Shown piece by piece: positions 42,983 to 52,280 of a stretch of DNA of 64,000 bases; the stretch's first letter is position 1, and each line of letters opens with the position of its first letter. Origin of the DNA: JAGVSV01 sp040766135. Its GTDB lineage: Bacteria > Bacillota > Clostridia > Christensenellales > Aristaeellaceae. Made by a program: the position numbers and the translations under genes. The notes under the pieces were generated by a model, which was not told where the DNA came from, ran no database searches, and saw only the letters and a program-made list of their open reading frames with translations. Location of the stretch: the NCBI GenBank assembly GCA_040766135.1, contig JAXGRA010000004.1:124001-188000 (forward strand), in the 5' to 3' direction.

Positions 42983-44531
42983 ACTAATTTTATTGCTGCT
43001 GGTGTTGGTGCTGCTGCCTTTAAGCGGGCAAGCCACCAACCCGGAAGATTCGCTGCTGTTGGGGCTAACCTCGGTCACCACCCAGCGGCTTAACCCCTTT
43101 ACCTCGGTGGAGCGGGAAATGATGTCCTTGACTGCGTTGATATATGAAGGGTTGGTTCAGATAGATGATGACTACAACCCCCGTCCCTGCCTGGCCGAGC
43201 GGTGGGAAAGCAGCAGCGACGGACGCACATGGTATTTTACGCTGCGCGAAGGGCTGACGTTCCATGATGGTTCGCCGCTGACTGCCAGCGATGTGGTGGC
43301 CAGCGCACATGAGATTAAGCGCCTGGTGGATGATGAAACCGTGGCCAGCAAAGGACCGTATGCATCCCTGCGGTATTTTATCGATGACATCCAATCCAAC
43401 GACAACCTGACCGTAGTAATACGCACCTCGCGCCCTAACTATGGTTTTCTGTATGCCATGACCTTCCCGGTGGTGCCGCAGGCGCAAGTCGGGGCCGACA
43501 ACCCACCGGGCACCGGGCCGTATATAGCGGATGCTTTTGTGCCCAAGGATTATATGCTGTTAAGCAAAAACCCTTTATGGTGGAATGGCTCGGTCACCGT
43601 GGGGCAGATTATGACCATTTTCCACGCAACGAACCGTGACCTGATATCCAGCTATGAATATAACCGCGTGGATGCCATCCTGACGCGCTCATTGACAGCG
43701 GCACAGTATCGCTCCGGTATGAACAGCTTCAACCTGACCTACCGCACGCGGCAGCTGGAAACGCTGATGATGAACAACCGTTCGGTGGAATTAAACGATA
43801 TTCTGGTACGCAAGGCCATCCGGCACGCCATCAACCTGAACGCCATCACCAGCACCACCTATATGAACATGGCTGCACGCACCGATACGCTGATGCCGGT
43901 AGGCACCTGGATGTACAACGAGAACGCCGGGCGGCATGAATACAACCCCGATCTGGCGCGTGAAATGCTGGATGCCGCCGGATGGATCGATGGCGATGAC
44001 GAAGACACCATCCGCGAGAAGATGATCGACGGCAAAAAACGTAACCTAGTGCTGCGTTTCTTTGTGTATGAAGAGCAAGAAAACAGTGTCCGGCTGAGCA
44101 CTGCACACCAGATTGCAGGCATGCTGGCTGATGTTGGTATTCATGCCAATGTGAAGGCCATGAGCTTTACCCAGGCCCGCGAGGCCCTAAAATCCGGCAG
44201 CTTTGACCTGTGCTTGGCGGCGTTTCAAATGGATGTAGCGCCCGACCCCGGTTTTTTGCTGATGCGCGGCAACACCGGCAACTATTCACGCTATCAGTCC
44301 ACAGAGATGGATGAGTTGTTCAAATCATTGCGCTCCGCCACCAAGCGCGAGGATTATCAGATGCTGCTGTATCAGATTCAGTCCCGCTTTTTTGAGGATT
44401 GCCCGTTCATCAGCCTGTACTATCGCAGCGGTGCGGTGCTGACACGTAAAATGTTTACCAACGCGCGCGACATGCGCGAACCTGAGGTGCTGCGCGGCAT
44501 AGCCGAAAGCAGGCGCAGCGCCGGAGAGTGA
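42963..44531 (+). CDS. Family 5 extracellular solute-binding protein (OppA/DppA-like)
   Basis: Periplasmic-type binding protein for peptides or similar ligands. The 522-residue product has a signal peptide (about residues 4-25, rich in leucine). The family blocks 'PFTSVEREMMSLTALIYEGL', 'PCLAERWESSSDGRTWYFTL' and 'LREGLTFHDGSPLTASDV' follow. A lipobox cysteine is absent (the signal region ends LSGQAT), so it is secreted or anchored by its uncleaved helix. The start ATG ATG at 42963/42966 lies inside the end of the transglycosylase gene and has no obvious ribosome site. There are no permease or ATPase genes nearby, so it is an orphan; its ligand is unknown. Confidence 0.88.
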   Translation: MMSRANRLILLLLVLVLLPLSGQATNPEDSLLLGLTSVTTQRLNPFTSVEREMMSLTALIYEGLVQIDDDYNPRPCLAERWESSSDGRTWYFTLREGLTFHDGSPLTASDVVASAHEIKRLVDDETVASKGPYASLRYFIDDIQSNDNLTVVIRTSRPNYGFLYAMTFPVVPQAQVGADNPPGTGPYIADAFVPKDYMLLSKNPLWWNGSVTVGQIMTIFHATNRDLISSYEYNRVDAILTRSLTAAQYRSGMNSFNLTYRTRQLETLMMNNRSVELNDILVRKAIRHAINLNAITSTTYMNMAARTDTLMPVGTWMYNENAGRHEYNPDLAREMLDAAGWIDGDDEDTIREKMIDGKKRNLVLRFFVYEEQENSVRLSTAHQIAGMLADVGIHANVKAMSFTQAREALKSGSFDLCLAAFQMDVAPDPGFLLMRGNTGNYSRYQSTEMDELFKSLRSATKREDYQMLLYQIQSRFFEDCPFISLYYRSGAVLTRKMFTNARDMREPEVLRGIAESRRSAGE

Positions 44532-44538
44532 GGAACAC

Positions 44539-45156
44539 ATGGCTTTTGTCCCGTTAAACCCAGGCACCTTATTGGCGCCCAACCCTGTTGTGCTGGTCAG
44601 CGCCGCCCGCGTGGGTGAACGCCCCAATTTGATTACCGTGGCATGGGCTGGCATTGTATGCTCCAAGCCGCCCATGGTGTCTATCTCGGTGAAGCCGGAG
44701 CGCTACTCTCACGAGTTGATTACCCAAACGGGGGAGTTTGTCATCAATCTGGTTTCCGAGGATATGGTGCGGTGGGCTGATCTGTGCGGCGTCAAATCCG
44801 GGCGGGATATTGACAAGTTTGCAGCCTGCGGATTTGACCCGGAGCCCGCGGTAGGTATGAAGTTAGCACCCGCCATCCGGCAGGCCCCAGCCTATCTGGC
44901 CTGTAAAGTAGATCGCACCCTTCCCCTGGGCTCGCACACCATGTTTGTTGCCAATGTTATATCCACCGGTGTGGCCGAGCACCTGATGGATCAAAACGGC
45001 AAGATACATTTAGATCAAGCCAACCTGGCAGCCTATTGCCACGGCATGTACATGACCATGCACGAGCCGCAGGGTTTCTTTGGTTTTAGCGTTGCCCGCC
45101 CTGAGGTGCTGGCACGCCGCCGTGCCGAGTTGCGTCCCGTAGATGACACGCAATAA
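44539..45156 (+). CDS. Flavin reductase-like FMN-binding protein (flavoredoxin type)
   Basis: Split-barrel FMN-binding protein, 205 residues, of the flavin reductase-like/flavoredoxin family. Typical blocks are 'NPVVLVSAARVGERPNLITV', 'AWAGIVCSKPPMVSISV', 'SHELITQTGEFVINLVSE' and 'GVKSGRDIDKFAACG'. The family takes part in flavin reduction or low-potential electron transfer in anaerobes. The specific role is unknown. The ATG has a GAGGAACAC site and starts seven bases after the solute-binding-protein stop. It appears to end a polA-to-here run, since a promoter for rimO follows. Confidence 0.9.
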   Translation: MAFVPLNPGTLLAPNPVVLVSAARVGERPNLITVAWAGIVCSKPPMVSISVKPERYSHELITQTGEFVINLVSEDMVRWADLCGVKSGRDIDKFAACGFDPEPAVGMKLAPAIRQAPAYLACKVDRTLPLGSHTMFVANVISTGVAEHLMDQNGKIHLDQANLAAYCHGMYMTMHEPQGFFGFSVARPEVLARRRAELRPVDDTQ

Positions 45157-45173
45157 CGCCTCATGGCAAACAC

Positions 45174-45202
45174 TTGTTTGGTTTGGCTTGGCATGATATA
45201 CT
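45174..45202 (+). promoter_or_regulatory. Sigma-A-like promoter of rimO-pgsA-recA
   Basis: TTGTTT (45174-45179), 17 bases and TATACT (45197-45202), followed by a GGAGG ribosome site for the ATG at 45236. An upstream in-frame ATG at 45203 would lie right after the -10 box. Confidence 0.65.
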
Positions 45203-45235
45203 TTGGCGGTGGGCGGAATGCCGCCCGGAGGTAGC

Positions 45236-46552
45236 ATGAAGGTTGGCGTTGTTTCCCTTGGCTGTGCCAAGAACCGCGTAGACACAGAGCACATGCTGCA
45301 TTTGTTGGTGCAGGATGGTTTTTTGTTAACATCGCAGCCGGAAGAGGCCGATGTGCTGGTGGTCAACACCTGCGGTTTTATTGAGCCTGCCAAGAAGGAA
45401 TCCATCCGCACCATTCTGGAACTGGCGGAGTATAAGGAAACAGGCGAGTGCCGCGTACTGTGTGTGACCGGCTGCCTGACGCAACGCTATGGCCAGGAAA
45501 TCGCCAGCGACATGCCTGAAATTGATGTGTTGACCGGCATTTCTTCCTATGAGCAATTGCCTGAGCTTATCCGCAAGGCCTTGGATGGCACGCGCGGCCT
45601 GGATACCACACGGCGTGCGCCGCTTGAACACTGCGGGCGTATCCTGACCACACCGCCATACTCAGCCTATATCCGCATTGCCGAAGGGTGCGACAACCGT
45701 TGCGCGTATTGTGCCATTCCGTTGATTCGGGGTGGGTTTGTCGGCCGCAGGCAGCAGGATATCCTGGATGAAATGCGCACACTGGCTCAGAATGGCGCGC
45801 GCGAGCAGATATTGATCGCCCAGGACACCACCCGATATGGCCGCGGCACCCAAAACACGCTGGCTTCCCTCATCCGGGAGGCTGCCGCTATCCCGGGCAT
45901 AGACTGGCTGCGCCTGTTGTACTGCTATCCAGATGAAACTGACCAGCAGCTGATTGATGAAATGGCCGCACACAGCAACGTGTGCCGGTATCTCGACCTG
46001 CCGCTGCAACACGCCTCACCGCGAATACTAAAAAGCATGAACCGCCGCGGTGACATCGCACACACTGTCCAGCTGCTTGAGTACGCACGCGCCAAGGGGT
46101 TTGCGTTGCGCACCACGTTTATTGTGGGGTTCCCCGGAGAAACCGAGGAGGATTTTGAGCAGCTGATAGCCTTTGCCGCCCGCATGCGCTTTGACCGCAT
46201 GGGCGCGTTTGCATTTTCACCGGAGGAGGATACCCCGGCCGCAACACTGCCCAACCAAGTGCCGGAGGACATCAAGGCCCAACGCTTAGACCGCCTGATG
46301 CGCCAGCAGGCCGACATCAGCCGCGAACAAAACGGACAGCGCGTAGGCACCACCGCGCGCGTGCTGGTCACCAATGCCAGCAACGGCATGTATACCGGCC
46401 GGTCTGCATACGAAGCGCCGGACGCCGATGGGCTGATTCATTTTACCAGCGCACAGCCCGTGGCTGTGGGCACCTTTGCCGATGTACGCATCGAGCGCGC
46501 GGACACCTATGACCTGCTTGGCACCTGTATTGGAAGGGAGAAAACGCTGTGA
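45236..46552 (+). CDS. rimO: Ribosomal protein S12 methylthiotransferase
   Basis: Radical-SAM enzyme with two [4Fe-4S] clusters that adds a methylthio group to an aspartate of ribosomal protein S12. The 438-residue protein has the UPF0004 domain ('VVSLGCAKNRVDTEHML' near residue 5, 'VNTCGFIEPAKKES', 'VTGCLTQRYG'), the radical-SAM motif 'EGCDNRCAYCAIP' near residue 147, and a C-terminal TRAM domain ending the protein. The exact 'SLGCAKNRVD' form separates it from MiaB. The ATG at 45236 has GGAGG. Its stop overlaps pgsA. Confidence 0.96.
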   Translation: MKVGVVSLGCAKNRVDTEHMLHLLVQDGFLLTSQPEEADVLVVNTCGFIEPAKKESIRTILELAEYKETGECRVLCVTGCLTQRYGQEIASDMPEIDVLTGISSYEQLPELIRKALDGTRGLDTTRRAPLEHCGRILTTPPYSAYIRIAEGCDNRCAYCAIPLIRGGFVGRRQQDILDEMRTLAQNGAREQILIAQDTTRYGRGTQNTLASLIREAAAIPGIDWLRLLYCYPDETDQQLIDEMAAHSNVCRYLDLPLQHASPRILKSMNRRGDIAHTVQLLEYARAKGFALRTTFIVGFPGETEEDFEQLIAFAARMRFDRMGAFAFSPEEDTPAATLPNQVPEDIKAQRLDRLMRQQADISREQNGQRVGTTARVLVTNASNGMYTGRSAYEAPDADGLIHFTSAQPVAVGTFADVRIERADTYDLLGTCIGREKTL

Positions 46553-47073
46553 ACCTGCCCAACAAACTAACCCTGCTGCGCGTGCTGCTTATCCCGCTTT
46601 GCGTACTGTTATTGTATTTGGGTTGGATGGTACCGGGGGCCATTGTGTTTGGCATCGCGATGTTTACAGATTTTCTGGATGGCTATCTGGCGCGCAAAAA
46701 CAACCTGATCACCAACTTTGGCAAGTTTGCAGACCCGGTTGCCGATAAAATCTTAGCCATATGCGTGATGATTGTGCTGCAGCATCAGGGGCTGTATCCC
46801 TGGTGGGCGGTGGCCATCGTGGCTGCACGGGAGTTGGCCGTGGATGGCCTGCGCCTGGTGGCGGTGGAGCGTGGCATTGTCATCCCTGCCGGCAATTTGG
46901 GCAAGTTGAAAACCAATGCGCAGTTTTTTAGTATACTGTCAGCTATGCTCTCTGGCCCTCATTGGCTGACGCTTGCGCTGGTCATCCTTATGTCCCTGTT
47001 AACGATTGTATCCGGCGTGCAATATTTCCTGGGTGCCGGTGATTTACTCAAGGATTGGAAAGACCCGGCCTAA
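46549..47073 (+). CDS. pgsA: CDP-diacylglycerol-glycerol-3-phosphate 3-phosphatidyltransferase
   Basis: Membrane enzyme for the committed step to phosphatidylglycerol. The 174-residue protein has four to six helices and the CDP-alcohol phosphotransferase signature 'TDFLDGYLARKNNLITNFG' followed by 'KFADPVADK' near residues 40-68, with all conserved aspartates. The start is a GTG at 46549 that overlaps the rimO stop, with GGGAG eight bases before it. The rimO-pgsA-recA order is common in Clostridia. Its substrate comes from CdsA (9959-10774). Confidence 0.95.
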   Translation: MNLPNKLTLLRVLLIPLCVLLLYLGWMVPGAIVFGIAMFTDFLDGYLARKNNLITNFGKFADPVADKILAICVMIVLQHQGLYPWWAVAIVAARELAVDGLRLVAVERGIVIPAGNLGKLKTNAQFFSILSAMLSGPHWLTLALVILMSLLTIVSGVQYFLGAGDLLKDWKDPA

Positions 47074-47096
47074 TGCCGGAAGGAAAGGATATACTC

Positions 47097-48167
47097 ATGG
47101 CTGCAAAAGACACCAAGGCCGCAGCAGCGGCTACCCTGGGCAACGACAAGAGTCAGGCGCTGGAACGCGCGCTATCCGCACTGGACAAACAGTTTGGCCG
47201 CGGCACCGTGATGAAATTGGGCGAACAGGCCAAAATGCAGGTGGAGGTCATCCCCACCGGATGCTTAGAACTGGACATGGCGCTGGGCGTGGGCGGCATC
47301 CCGCGCGGACGCATCATTGAAATCTACGGCCCGGAATCATCCGGTAAAACCACCGTGGCTCTGCACTTTATCGCCGAAGCGCAGAAGCGCAATGGCATTG
47401 CGGCGTTTATTGACGCCGAGCATGCCCTCGACCCTGCCTATGCCAAGCGCTTAGGTGTAGACATTGATGAATTGTACATCAGCCAGCCCACCTCCGGCGA
47501 GGATGCGCTGGAAATTGCCGAAGCACTGGTGCGTTCGGGTGCGATCGATATCGTGGTGGTCGATAGCGTAGCTGCGCTGGTGCCGCGTGCTGAAATAGAC
47601 GGTGAAATGGGCGATACCTTCGTGGGCTTGCAGGCCCGTATGATGAGCCAGGCCATGCGCAAGCTGGCCGGCGTGGTCAGCAAGACTAACTCCGTGGTGG
47701 TGTTCATCAACCAGCTGCGCGAAAAAGTGGGCGTCATGTACGGCAACCCGGAAACCACGCCCGGCGGACGCGCGCTTAAATTCTATGCTTCGGTGCGCTT
47801 GGATGTGCGCCGCGGCGAGCAGCTAAAGAACGGCAGCGAGGTAGTAGGCAACCGCACCAAGATCAAGGTGGTCAAAAACAAGGTAGCCCCGCCCTTCCGC
47901 GTGTGCGAGTTTGATCTGCTGTACGGCCTGGGCATCAGCAAGGAAGGCTCGCTGCTGGATCTCGCAGTAGAACATGAAATCATCCAGAAAAGCGGTTCCT
48001 GGTTCTCCTACAACGATATCCGCATCGGACAGGGGCGCGACAACGCACGCAAGTACCTGCAGGATAACCCTGATATTTCCAAGGAAATTGAGGCCGCCAT
48101 CCGTGCCTCTGTCACGCCGGTTGTCCACACCGAGGGTGAGAACGAAGCCACGTCTGATGACGAATAA
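47097..48167 (+). CDS. recA: Recombinase A
   Basis: Strand-exchange protein and SOS co-protease. The 356-residue protein has the typical N-terminal helix ('ALDKQFGRGTVMKLGE'), Walker A 'GPESSGKTTVALHF' near residue 80, Walker B-type 'IDIVVVDSVAALVPR', the L2-region 'GVMYGNPETTPGGRALKFYA' and an acidic C-terminal tail. The ATG at 47097 follows an AAAGGA site; an upstream in-frame ATG lies within pgsA. No SOS-box-like sequence was recognised upstream. A terminator follows. Confidence 0.98.
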   Translation: MAAKDTKAAAAATLGNDKSQALERALSALDKQFGRGTVMKLGEQAKMQVEVIPTGCLELDMALGVGGIPRGRIIEIYGPESSGKTTVALHFIAEAQKRNGIAAFIDAEHALDPAYAKRLGVDIDELYISQPTSGEDALEIAEALVRSGAIDIVVVDSVAALVPRAEIDGEMGDTFVGLQARMMSQAMRKLAGVVSKTNSVVVFINQLREKVGVMYGNPETTPGGRALKFYASVRLDVRRGEQLKNGSEVVGNRTKIKVVKNKVAPPFRVCEFDLLYGLGISKEGSLLDLAVEHEIIQKSGSWFSYNDIRIGQGRDNARKYLQDNPDISKEIEAAIRASVTPVVHTEGENEATSDDE

Positions 48168-48186
48168 CCCTACAGGGATAAAAGAG

Positions 48187-48218
48187 GCGCTGCCTGAAAA
48201 ATACTGGCGGCGCTTTTT
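48187..48218. terminator. Terminator between converging recA and MATE genes
   Basis: GCGCTGCC (48187-48194) pairs with GGCGGCGC (48206-48213) with one G-T pair and is followed by T5. On the minus strand TCTTTT follows the stem, so it may work in both directions. Confidence 0.8.
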
Positions 48219-48233
48219 GTTGCCTATGTTTGC

Positions 48234-49640
48234 TTATTTTAGCCGCACGTTCATCCACTTGCCTCCGCGCACGCGCAGAGAAAGCAACCCGTTACGTACG
48301 TAAGCATCTATATCAAACGCAATCCAGGCCCCCGTGGCAGCCAGATACAGATGCGGAAACATCGTATCCAGCGGATAACAAAACAAATACGTCAGCAGCG
48401 GCCGCAGCAGCGTCACGCTGACCAGTGAGCAGGCCGCCACATAGGTCACATCCCCTGCGCCACGCAGGCATCCAGAGTATACTACGCGCCCATTTTGCGG
48501 CATGATGCCAAAGACCACCACGATCAACGCATACGATGCGCTTTCAATCACCTGCGCTTCGCTGGTAAACAGCTGCGCCAGGTTTCTGCGCAGCAGGAAT
48601 ATGGTCACCATCAGCAAAAAGGATGCGATGATGGACATGCGACGCACTACCACCACATATTGCTGCGCGCGGTCCTTGCGCCCGGCGCCCAAGCTTTGCG
48701 CCACCATGGACACGCCTGCAGCTGCAATGCCATCGCCTAATGTGAAGGACAACGACGTCACCTGGCTGACAATCTGGAACGCTGCAAATGCAGCGGTACC
48801 CAGCCCGGCCACCAAAATCTGATTAATAAAGAATCCTACTCGCAAAAAGATAGATTCCGCCATGGAGGAGGAGCCCACCTTGGCCAGGCCTTGTAACGTA
48901 TCGCGGTCAAAGCGTAGCCGTTTGAACGGGCGATAAGCAAAATAACTATCCGGCCGATAGGCAAAGCGCAGCGCGATGATGCTGGCCACTACCGTACCCA
49001 CCGCGGTAGCCACAGCGGCGCCATGGACACCCCATGCCGGGAACCCCAGTCTGCCGCTGATGAGCAGAAAATTAAGCACCACGTTGACCAGATTGGCAAT
49101 AATGTTGGTCACCATCGTGATGCCCGTCTTGCCAATGGCACGGAACGCAGCACAGATGCACAGCTGCCAGCAATTAGGCACAAACGCCAGCGATATGATG
49201 CGAAAATAGCCCGAAGACAGCACCAGCGTATCCTCATTGGCACCTGCCAGACGCATAAAAGGTTCGGCAAACAGCACGCCGATCAATGTTATGATAATCC
49301 CCACGACCGTAACCAATATCATGGATTGCTGCAGGCAGCTGCGCGCACCTGCATCATTGCCGGCACCTTTACGGCGGGCAACCAGCGCCGTGGTACCCAC
49401 ACACAGGCTTTGCACCGCCACCAACAGCAGCATGCGCGGCTGGCTGGTCAGCCCCACAGCGGTAATGGCCACACTACCCAGCACGCCCACCATGATCATA
49501 TCCAGCGAGCTAATCAGGCTAAGCAGTATACCTTCAATGGTAGCAGGCCAGGCGATGGCTAAGCAGCGTTTGTACAGGCTCTGGCTTGTCTTGTTATCCA
49601 CGCCCTGTAAGCGCAGAATGCGCCCCATCCACTTGCTCAT
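48234..49640 (-). CDS. MATE-family multidrug/cation efflux transporter
   Basis: Polytopic antiporter of 468 residues with about 12 membrane helices in two related halves. Typical blocks are 'AWPATIEGILLSLISSLDMI' at the start, 'TALVARRKGAGNDAGARSCL', and the second-half 'MVAQSLGAGRKDRAQQYV'. The substrate is unknown. The ATG at 49640 overlaps the recQ stop as ATGA; the upstream in-frame part is a shadow of recQ. It is the last gene of the DUF951-lepB-recQ-MATE run and converges on recA. Confidence 0.93.
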   Translation of the reverse strand: MSKWMGRILRLQGVDNKTSQSLYKRCLAIAWPATIEGILLSLISSLDMIMVGVLGSVAITAVGLTSQPRMLLLVAVQSLCVGTTALVARRKGAGNDAGARSCLQQSMILVTVVGIIITLIGVLFAEPFMRLAGANEDTLVLSSGYFRIISLAFVPNCWQLCICAAFRAIGKTGITMVTNIIANLVNVVLNFLLISGRLGFPAWGVHGAAVATAVGTVVASIIALRFAYRPDSYFAYRPFKRLRFDRDTLQGLAKVGSSSMAESIFLRVGFFINQILVAGLGTAAFAAFQIVSQVTSLSFTLGDGIAAAGVSMVAQSLGAGRKDRAQQYVVVVRRMSIIASFLLMVTIFLLRRNLAQLFTSEAQVIESASYALIVVVFGIMPQNGRVVYSGCLRGAGDVTYVAACSLVSVTLLRPLLTYLFCYPLDTMFPHLYLAATGAWIAFDIDAYVRNGLLSLRVRGGKWMNVRLK

Positions 49641-51208
49641 ACACCGGTGCCTGCCTTTCCCCTGCCCACCAGTGCGGCCGCCTCCTGTGCCAGCTCCGTC
49701 AGTTGCAGCCCCGCGATATCCTGCCCATCCAGCATGGACAGATACTGCAAAAAGGCCGGGCCAAACCGGCTGCATTTCACCTCGCCTACGCCTGAAACCT
49801 GTAAAAAAGCAGCCATGTCACGCGGCTTGCGCACCGCCATATCGCGCAGCGAAGCATCGGTCAGCACAACATAGGCAGGCACTTTTAAAGACTTGGCAAT
49901 AGTGTTGCGCAACAGCCGCAGCGCCGCAAACAACGGCTCCTCGCAGGCGCTGACAGGTGTAACCGATTTTTCACGCACGCCCAGCGGGCTGACCCCACAG
50001 CACACGGAACAATTGCCACAGTGCTTGCCGCTGCTTTCACCAAAGTACGCCAGCACGGTATGCCGCAGGCACTTGCGCCCGGTAGCATACCACGTCATCA
50101 GCTTCAGGCGCTCTAGCTCGCTTTCGCGCACAGCGGCACGCTGCTCGGCAGTCATGTCCGGGTTCACCTCGGCATGGTCAATCATCCAACGGCCCAATAC
50201 CACATCCTGCTTGGCATACAGCAAAATGCAATCTGCCCGGCTGCCATCCCGGCCGGCACGTCCTACTTCCTGATAATAGCTTTCCAAGTTGCGCGGCATG
50301 TTGTAGTGGATGACATAGCCCACGTTGGATTTGTCAATGCCCATGCCAAAGGCGTTGGTGGCCACCATCACCTGCGCACGGTCATGCTGAAAATCATCCT
50401 GTGCGGCTTGGCGCAGCGCATCAGGAAGCCCGGCATGATAGCGCGCTGCTGCATGACCATCCTTACGCAGCAAGTCGCACACCTTGTCCACATTCTTTCG
50501 GGTGGCGCAGTATACAATGCCGCTTATATCACGGCGCGCATGCAGCAGGGACAGCAGCTCGTCATCCCGCTTTTTGGGCTGGCGCACCTCAAAATACAAA
50601 TTGGGGCGATCATAGCCCGTCACACATTCATATGGGGATTGAAGCCGGAGCAACGTGCAAATGTCATTGCGCACACGCTGTGTAGCCGTGGCGGTAAAAG
50701 CCCCCACCGGCGGCCGAACTGCCAGCCCATCTAAAAACGAGGCGATTTGCAGATAATCGGGCCTGAAATCCTGCCCCCACTGTGATACGCAGTGCGCTTC
50801 ATCCACCGCCACCAGCGCAATGCGCAGGCGGCTGGCTACCTGCTGAAATCGCGGGGTATGCAGCCGCTCCGGCGCAACATAAATAATGCGGTAACGGCCT
50901 TGCTCTGCACGCCGTAAAGCCTCCCTGGTCTGGGAGGCTGTCAGCGAACTGTTGATATATGCCGCTGCCACGCCGGATTGCACCAGCGCGGCAACCTGAT
51001 CCTTCATCAGTGAAATCAGCGGAGAAACAACCAGCGTAACCCCATCCAGCACCATGGCGGGCAGTTGATAGCAGATAGATTTGCCGCCGCCGGTGGGCAT
51101 GATGCCTAAAGCATCCCGTCCGCTCAGCAGCGCTTCAATCAGCGCCTCCTGGCCGGGCCGGAACTGTGCATGTCCAAAGTAGCGTTGCAACGCTTCTGTA
51201 ATGTTCAA
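49637..51208 (-). CDS. recQ: ATP-dependent DNA helicase RecQ
   Basis: 3'-5' helicase of DNA repair. The 523-residue protein has Walker A 'IMPTGGGKSICYQLPAMV' near residue 37, the DExH box 'VAVDEAHCVSQWGQDFRPDY', helicase motifs V and VI ('VMVATNAFGMGIDKSNV', 'QEVGRAGRDGSRADC'), a zinc-binding segment ('CLRHTVLAYFGE', 'HCGNCSVC') and a C-terminal HRDC-like domain. It is a little shorter than E. coli RecQ in the winged-helix region. The start is TTG at 51208 with an AAGGATG site. It lies between lepB and the MATE gene. Confidence 0.95.
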   Translation of the reverse strand: MNITEALQRYFGHAQFRPGQEALIEALLSGRDALGIMPTGGGKSICYQLPAMVLDGVTLVVSPLISLMKDQVAALVQSGVAAAYINSSLTASQTREALRRAEQGRYRIIYVAPERLHTPRFQQVASRLRIALVAVDEAHCVSQWGQDFRPDYLQIASFLDGLAVRPPVGAFTATATQRVRNDICTLLRLQSPYECVTGYDRPNLYFEVRQPKKRDDELLSLLHARRDISGIVYCATRKNVDKVCDLLRKDGHAAARYHAGLPDALRQAAQDDFQHDRAQVMVATNAFGMGIDKSNVGYVIHYNMPRNLESYYQEVGRAGRDGSRADCILLYAKQDVVLGRWMIDHAEVNPDMTAEQRAAVRESELERLKLMTWYATGRKCLRHTVLAYFGESSGKHCGNCSVCCGVSPLGVREKSVTPVSACEEPLFAALRLLRNTIAKSLKVPAYVVLTDASLRDMAVRKPRDMAAFLQVSGVGEVKCSRFGPAFLQYLSMLDGQDIAGLQLTELAQEAAALVGRGKAGTGV

Positions 51209-51254
51209 TGCAGCATCCTTGGTTCATCAAAATAAACAGTCAGCCTCATCGCCC

Positions 51255-51941
51255 TTACTTTACCGGGCCAAAGCGATCAAATGGGAACAGCACAAATGAT
51301 GCCTTTCCTACAATCATATCCTTGGTCAAAGGCCCCACATCCGCAGACCGGCTGTCATGGCTGTTGGCGCGGTTGTCCCCCATCACCATGTATTCATTAT
51401 CCCGCAGCACGCGGCGCGGGTAATCCATGCACGATACATGCGTCACATAAGGCTCCTCAACAGGCTGATCATTCACATATAGAACGCCGCCCAATATGGC
51501 CACTGCATCTCCGGGCAGGGCAACCAGGCGTTTAACAAACAATGTATGATTAGTCAGGCCGATATCCAAGGACGCGCCGATGCTCAGCTTATATTGCTTT
51601 TCCCGTGTAGGAAAGCGGCAAATTACCACGTCGCCGCGCTCTATCTTACCCAAAAGCATCTTTGGCTTGGTCACCAAAACAATCTCACCATGCTGCAGCG
51701 TTTCCAGCATACTGCGGCCATCGACCTTGATGGGTTCAATCAGCAGCGCGCGCACCGCAGTGGCAATGGCCACTGCGGCCAGCAGCAAGCCTATCCAGCT
51801 GAGGATTTCCTGCTTCACGGTGCGTTTCTTCTTCCCTTCCTCTTGCGCATTCTCTTGTTGCGTGCTTTCAGTTTGTGTATCCGGTGTATCCACTTTGGTT
51901 TCTTGTTCCTGCGTGTTTTTTTCCGCTTCGTTGTTGGTCAC
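51255..51941 (-). CDS. lepB: Signal peptidase I
   Basis: Serine-lysine protease that removes signal peptides. The 228-residue protein has a hydrophilic Glu/Gln/Thr-rich N-terminus (residues 1-40), a single membrane helix near 45-65, the catalytic serine in 'VDGRSMLETL' near residue 77, the catalytic lysine in 'FVKRLVALPGD' near residue 137, and box E 'MVMGDNRANSHDSR'. The typical Pro-x-x-Pro before the first box is replaced by 'EPIKVDGRSM'. The start overlaps the DUF951 stop by four bases. Confidence 0.96.
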   Translation of the reverse strand: MTNNEAEKNTQEQETKVDTPDTQTESTQQENAQEEGKKKRTVKQEILSWIGLLLAAVAIATAVRALLIEPIKVDGRSMLETLQHGEIVLVTKPKMLLGKIERGDVVICRFPTREKQYKLSIGASLDIGLTNHTLFVKRLVALPGDAVAILGGVLYVNDQPVEEPYVTHVSCMDYPRRVLRDNEYMVMGDNRANSHDSRSADVGPLTKDMIVGKASFVLFPFDRFGPVK

Positions 51942-52192
51942 TTTTTTGCCCCTTCTTCAAACAGTTTGGTATACATAGCGCCCAGTGTCACTTCCGGCGC
52001 GTCTGGCCCAGGCGTTATCAGCTTTTTGCGTCTGCGCAAAAACTCGGCACGGTCTAACATCACAACACGACCGCAGGTAGCACACTTCATTTTGATGTCC
52101 GCACCAATGCGCACCACCGTCCAGATGTAGGAACCGCAGGGATGCTTCTTGCGCATCTCTACCACATCCTGCATCCTGATTTCCTCTGACAT
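51938..52192 (-). CDS. DUF951 family protein
   Basis: Small basic protein of 84 residues that matches the DUF951 pattern: 'VVEMRKKHPCGSYIWTVVRIGADIKMKCATCGRVVML'-type sequence in short blocks (HPCGS, RIGADIKMKC, CATCGR) followed by a basic stretch 'RAEFLRRRKKL'. The three cysteines may bind metal; function is unknown. The ATG at 52192 has an AGGTGAAGG site. An in-frame start at 52213 lies in the -10 box and cannot be used. It opens the run lepB-recQ-MATE and follows the rRNA operon terminator. Confidence 0.88.
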   Translation of the reverse strand: MSEEIRMQDVVEMRKKHPCGSYIWTVVRIGADIKMKCATCGRVVMLDRAEFLRRRKKLITPGPDAPEVTLGAMYTKLFEEGAKK

Positions 52193-52212
52193 CGCCTTCA
52201 CCTCACCGGGCA

Positions 52213-52241
52213 ATTATAGTCCAGAATGCAGTATCGGGCAA
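52213..52241 (-). promoter_or_regulatory. Sigma-A-like promoter of DUF951-lepB-recQ-MATE
   Basis: TTGCCC (52241-52236), 17 bases and TATAAT (52218-52213) on the minus strand, immediately after the rRNA terminator. It re-starts transcription for the genes downstream of the rRNA operon. Confidence 0.85.
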
Positions 52242-52247
52242 GGCAAC

Positions 52248-52270
52248 AAAAAAGCCCCTTTATGGGGCTT
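52248..52270 (-). terminator. Intrinsic terminator of the rRNA operon
   Basis: AAGCCCC, a five-base loop and GGGGCTT followed by a T run on the minus strand, about 12 bases after the 5S gene. Confidence 0.9.
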
Positions 52271-52280
52271 GGAATTGGGG

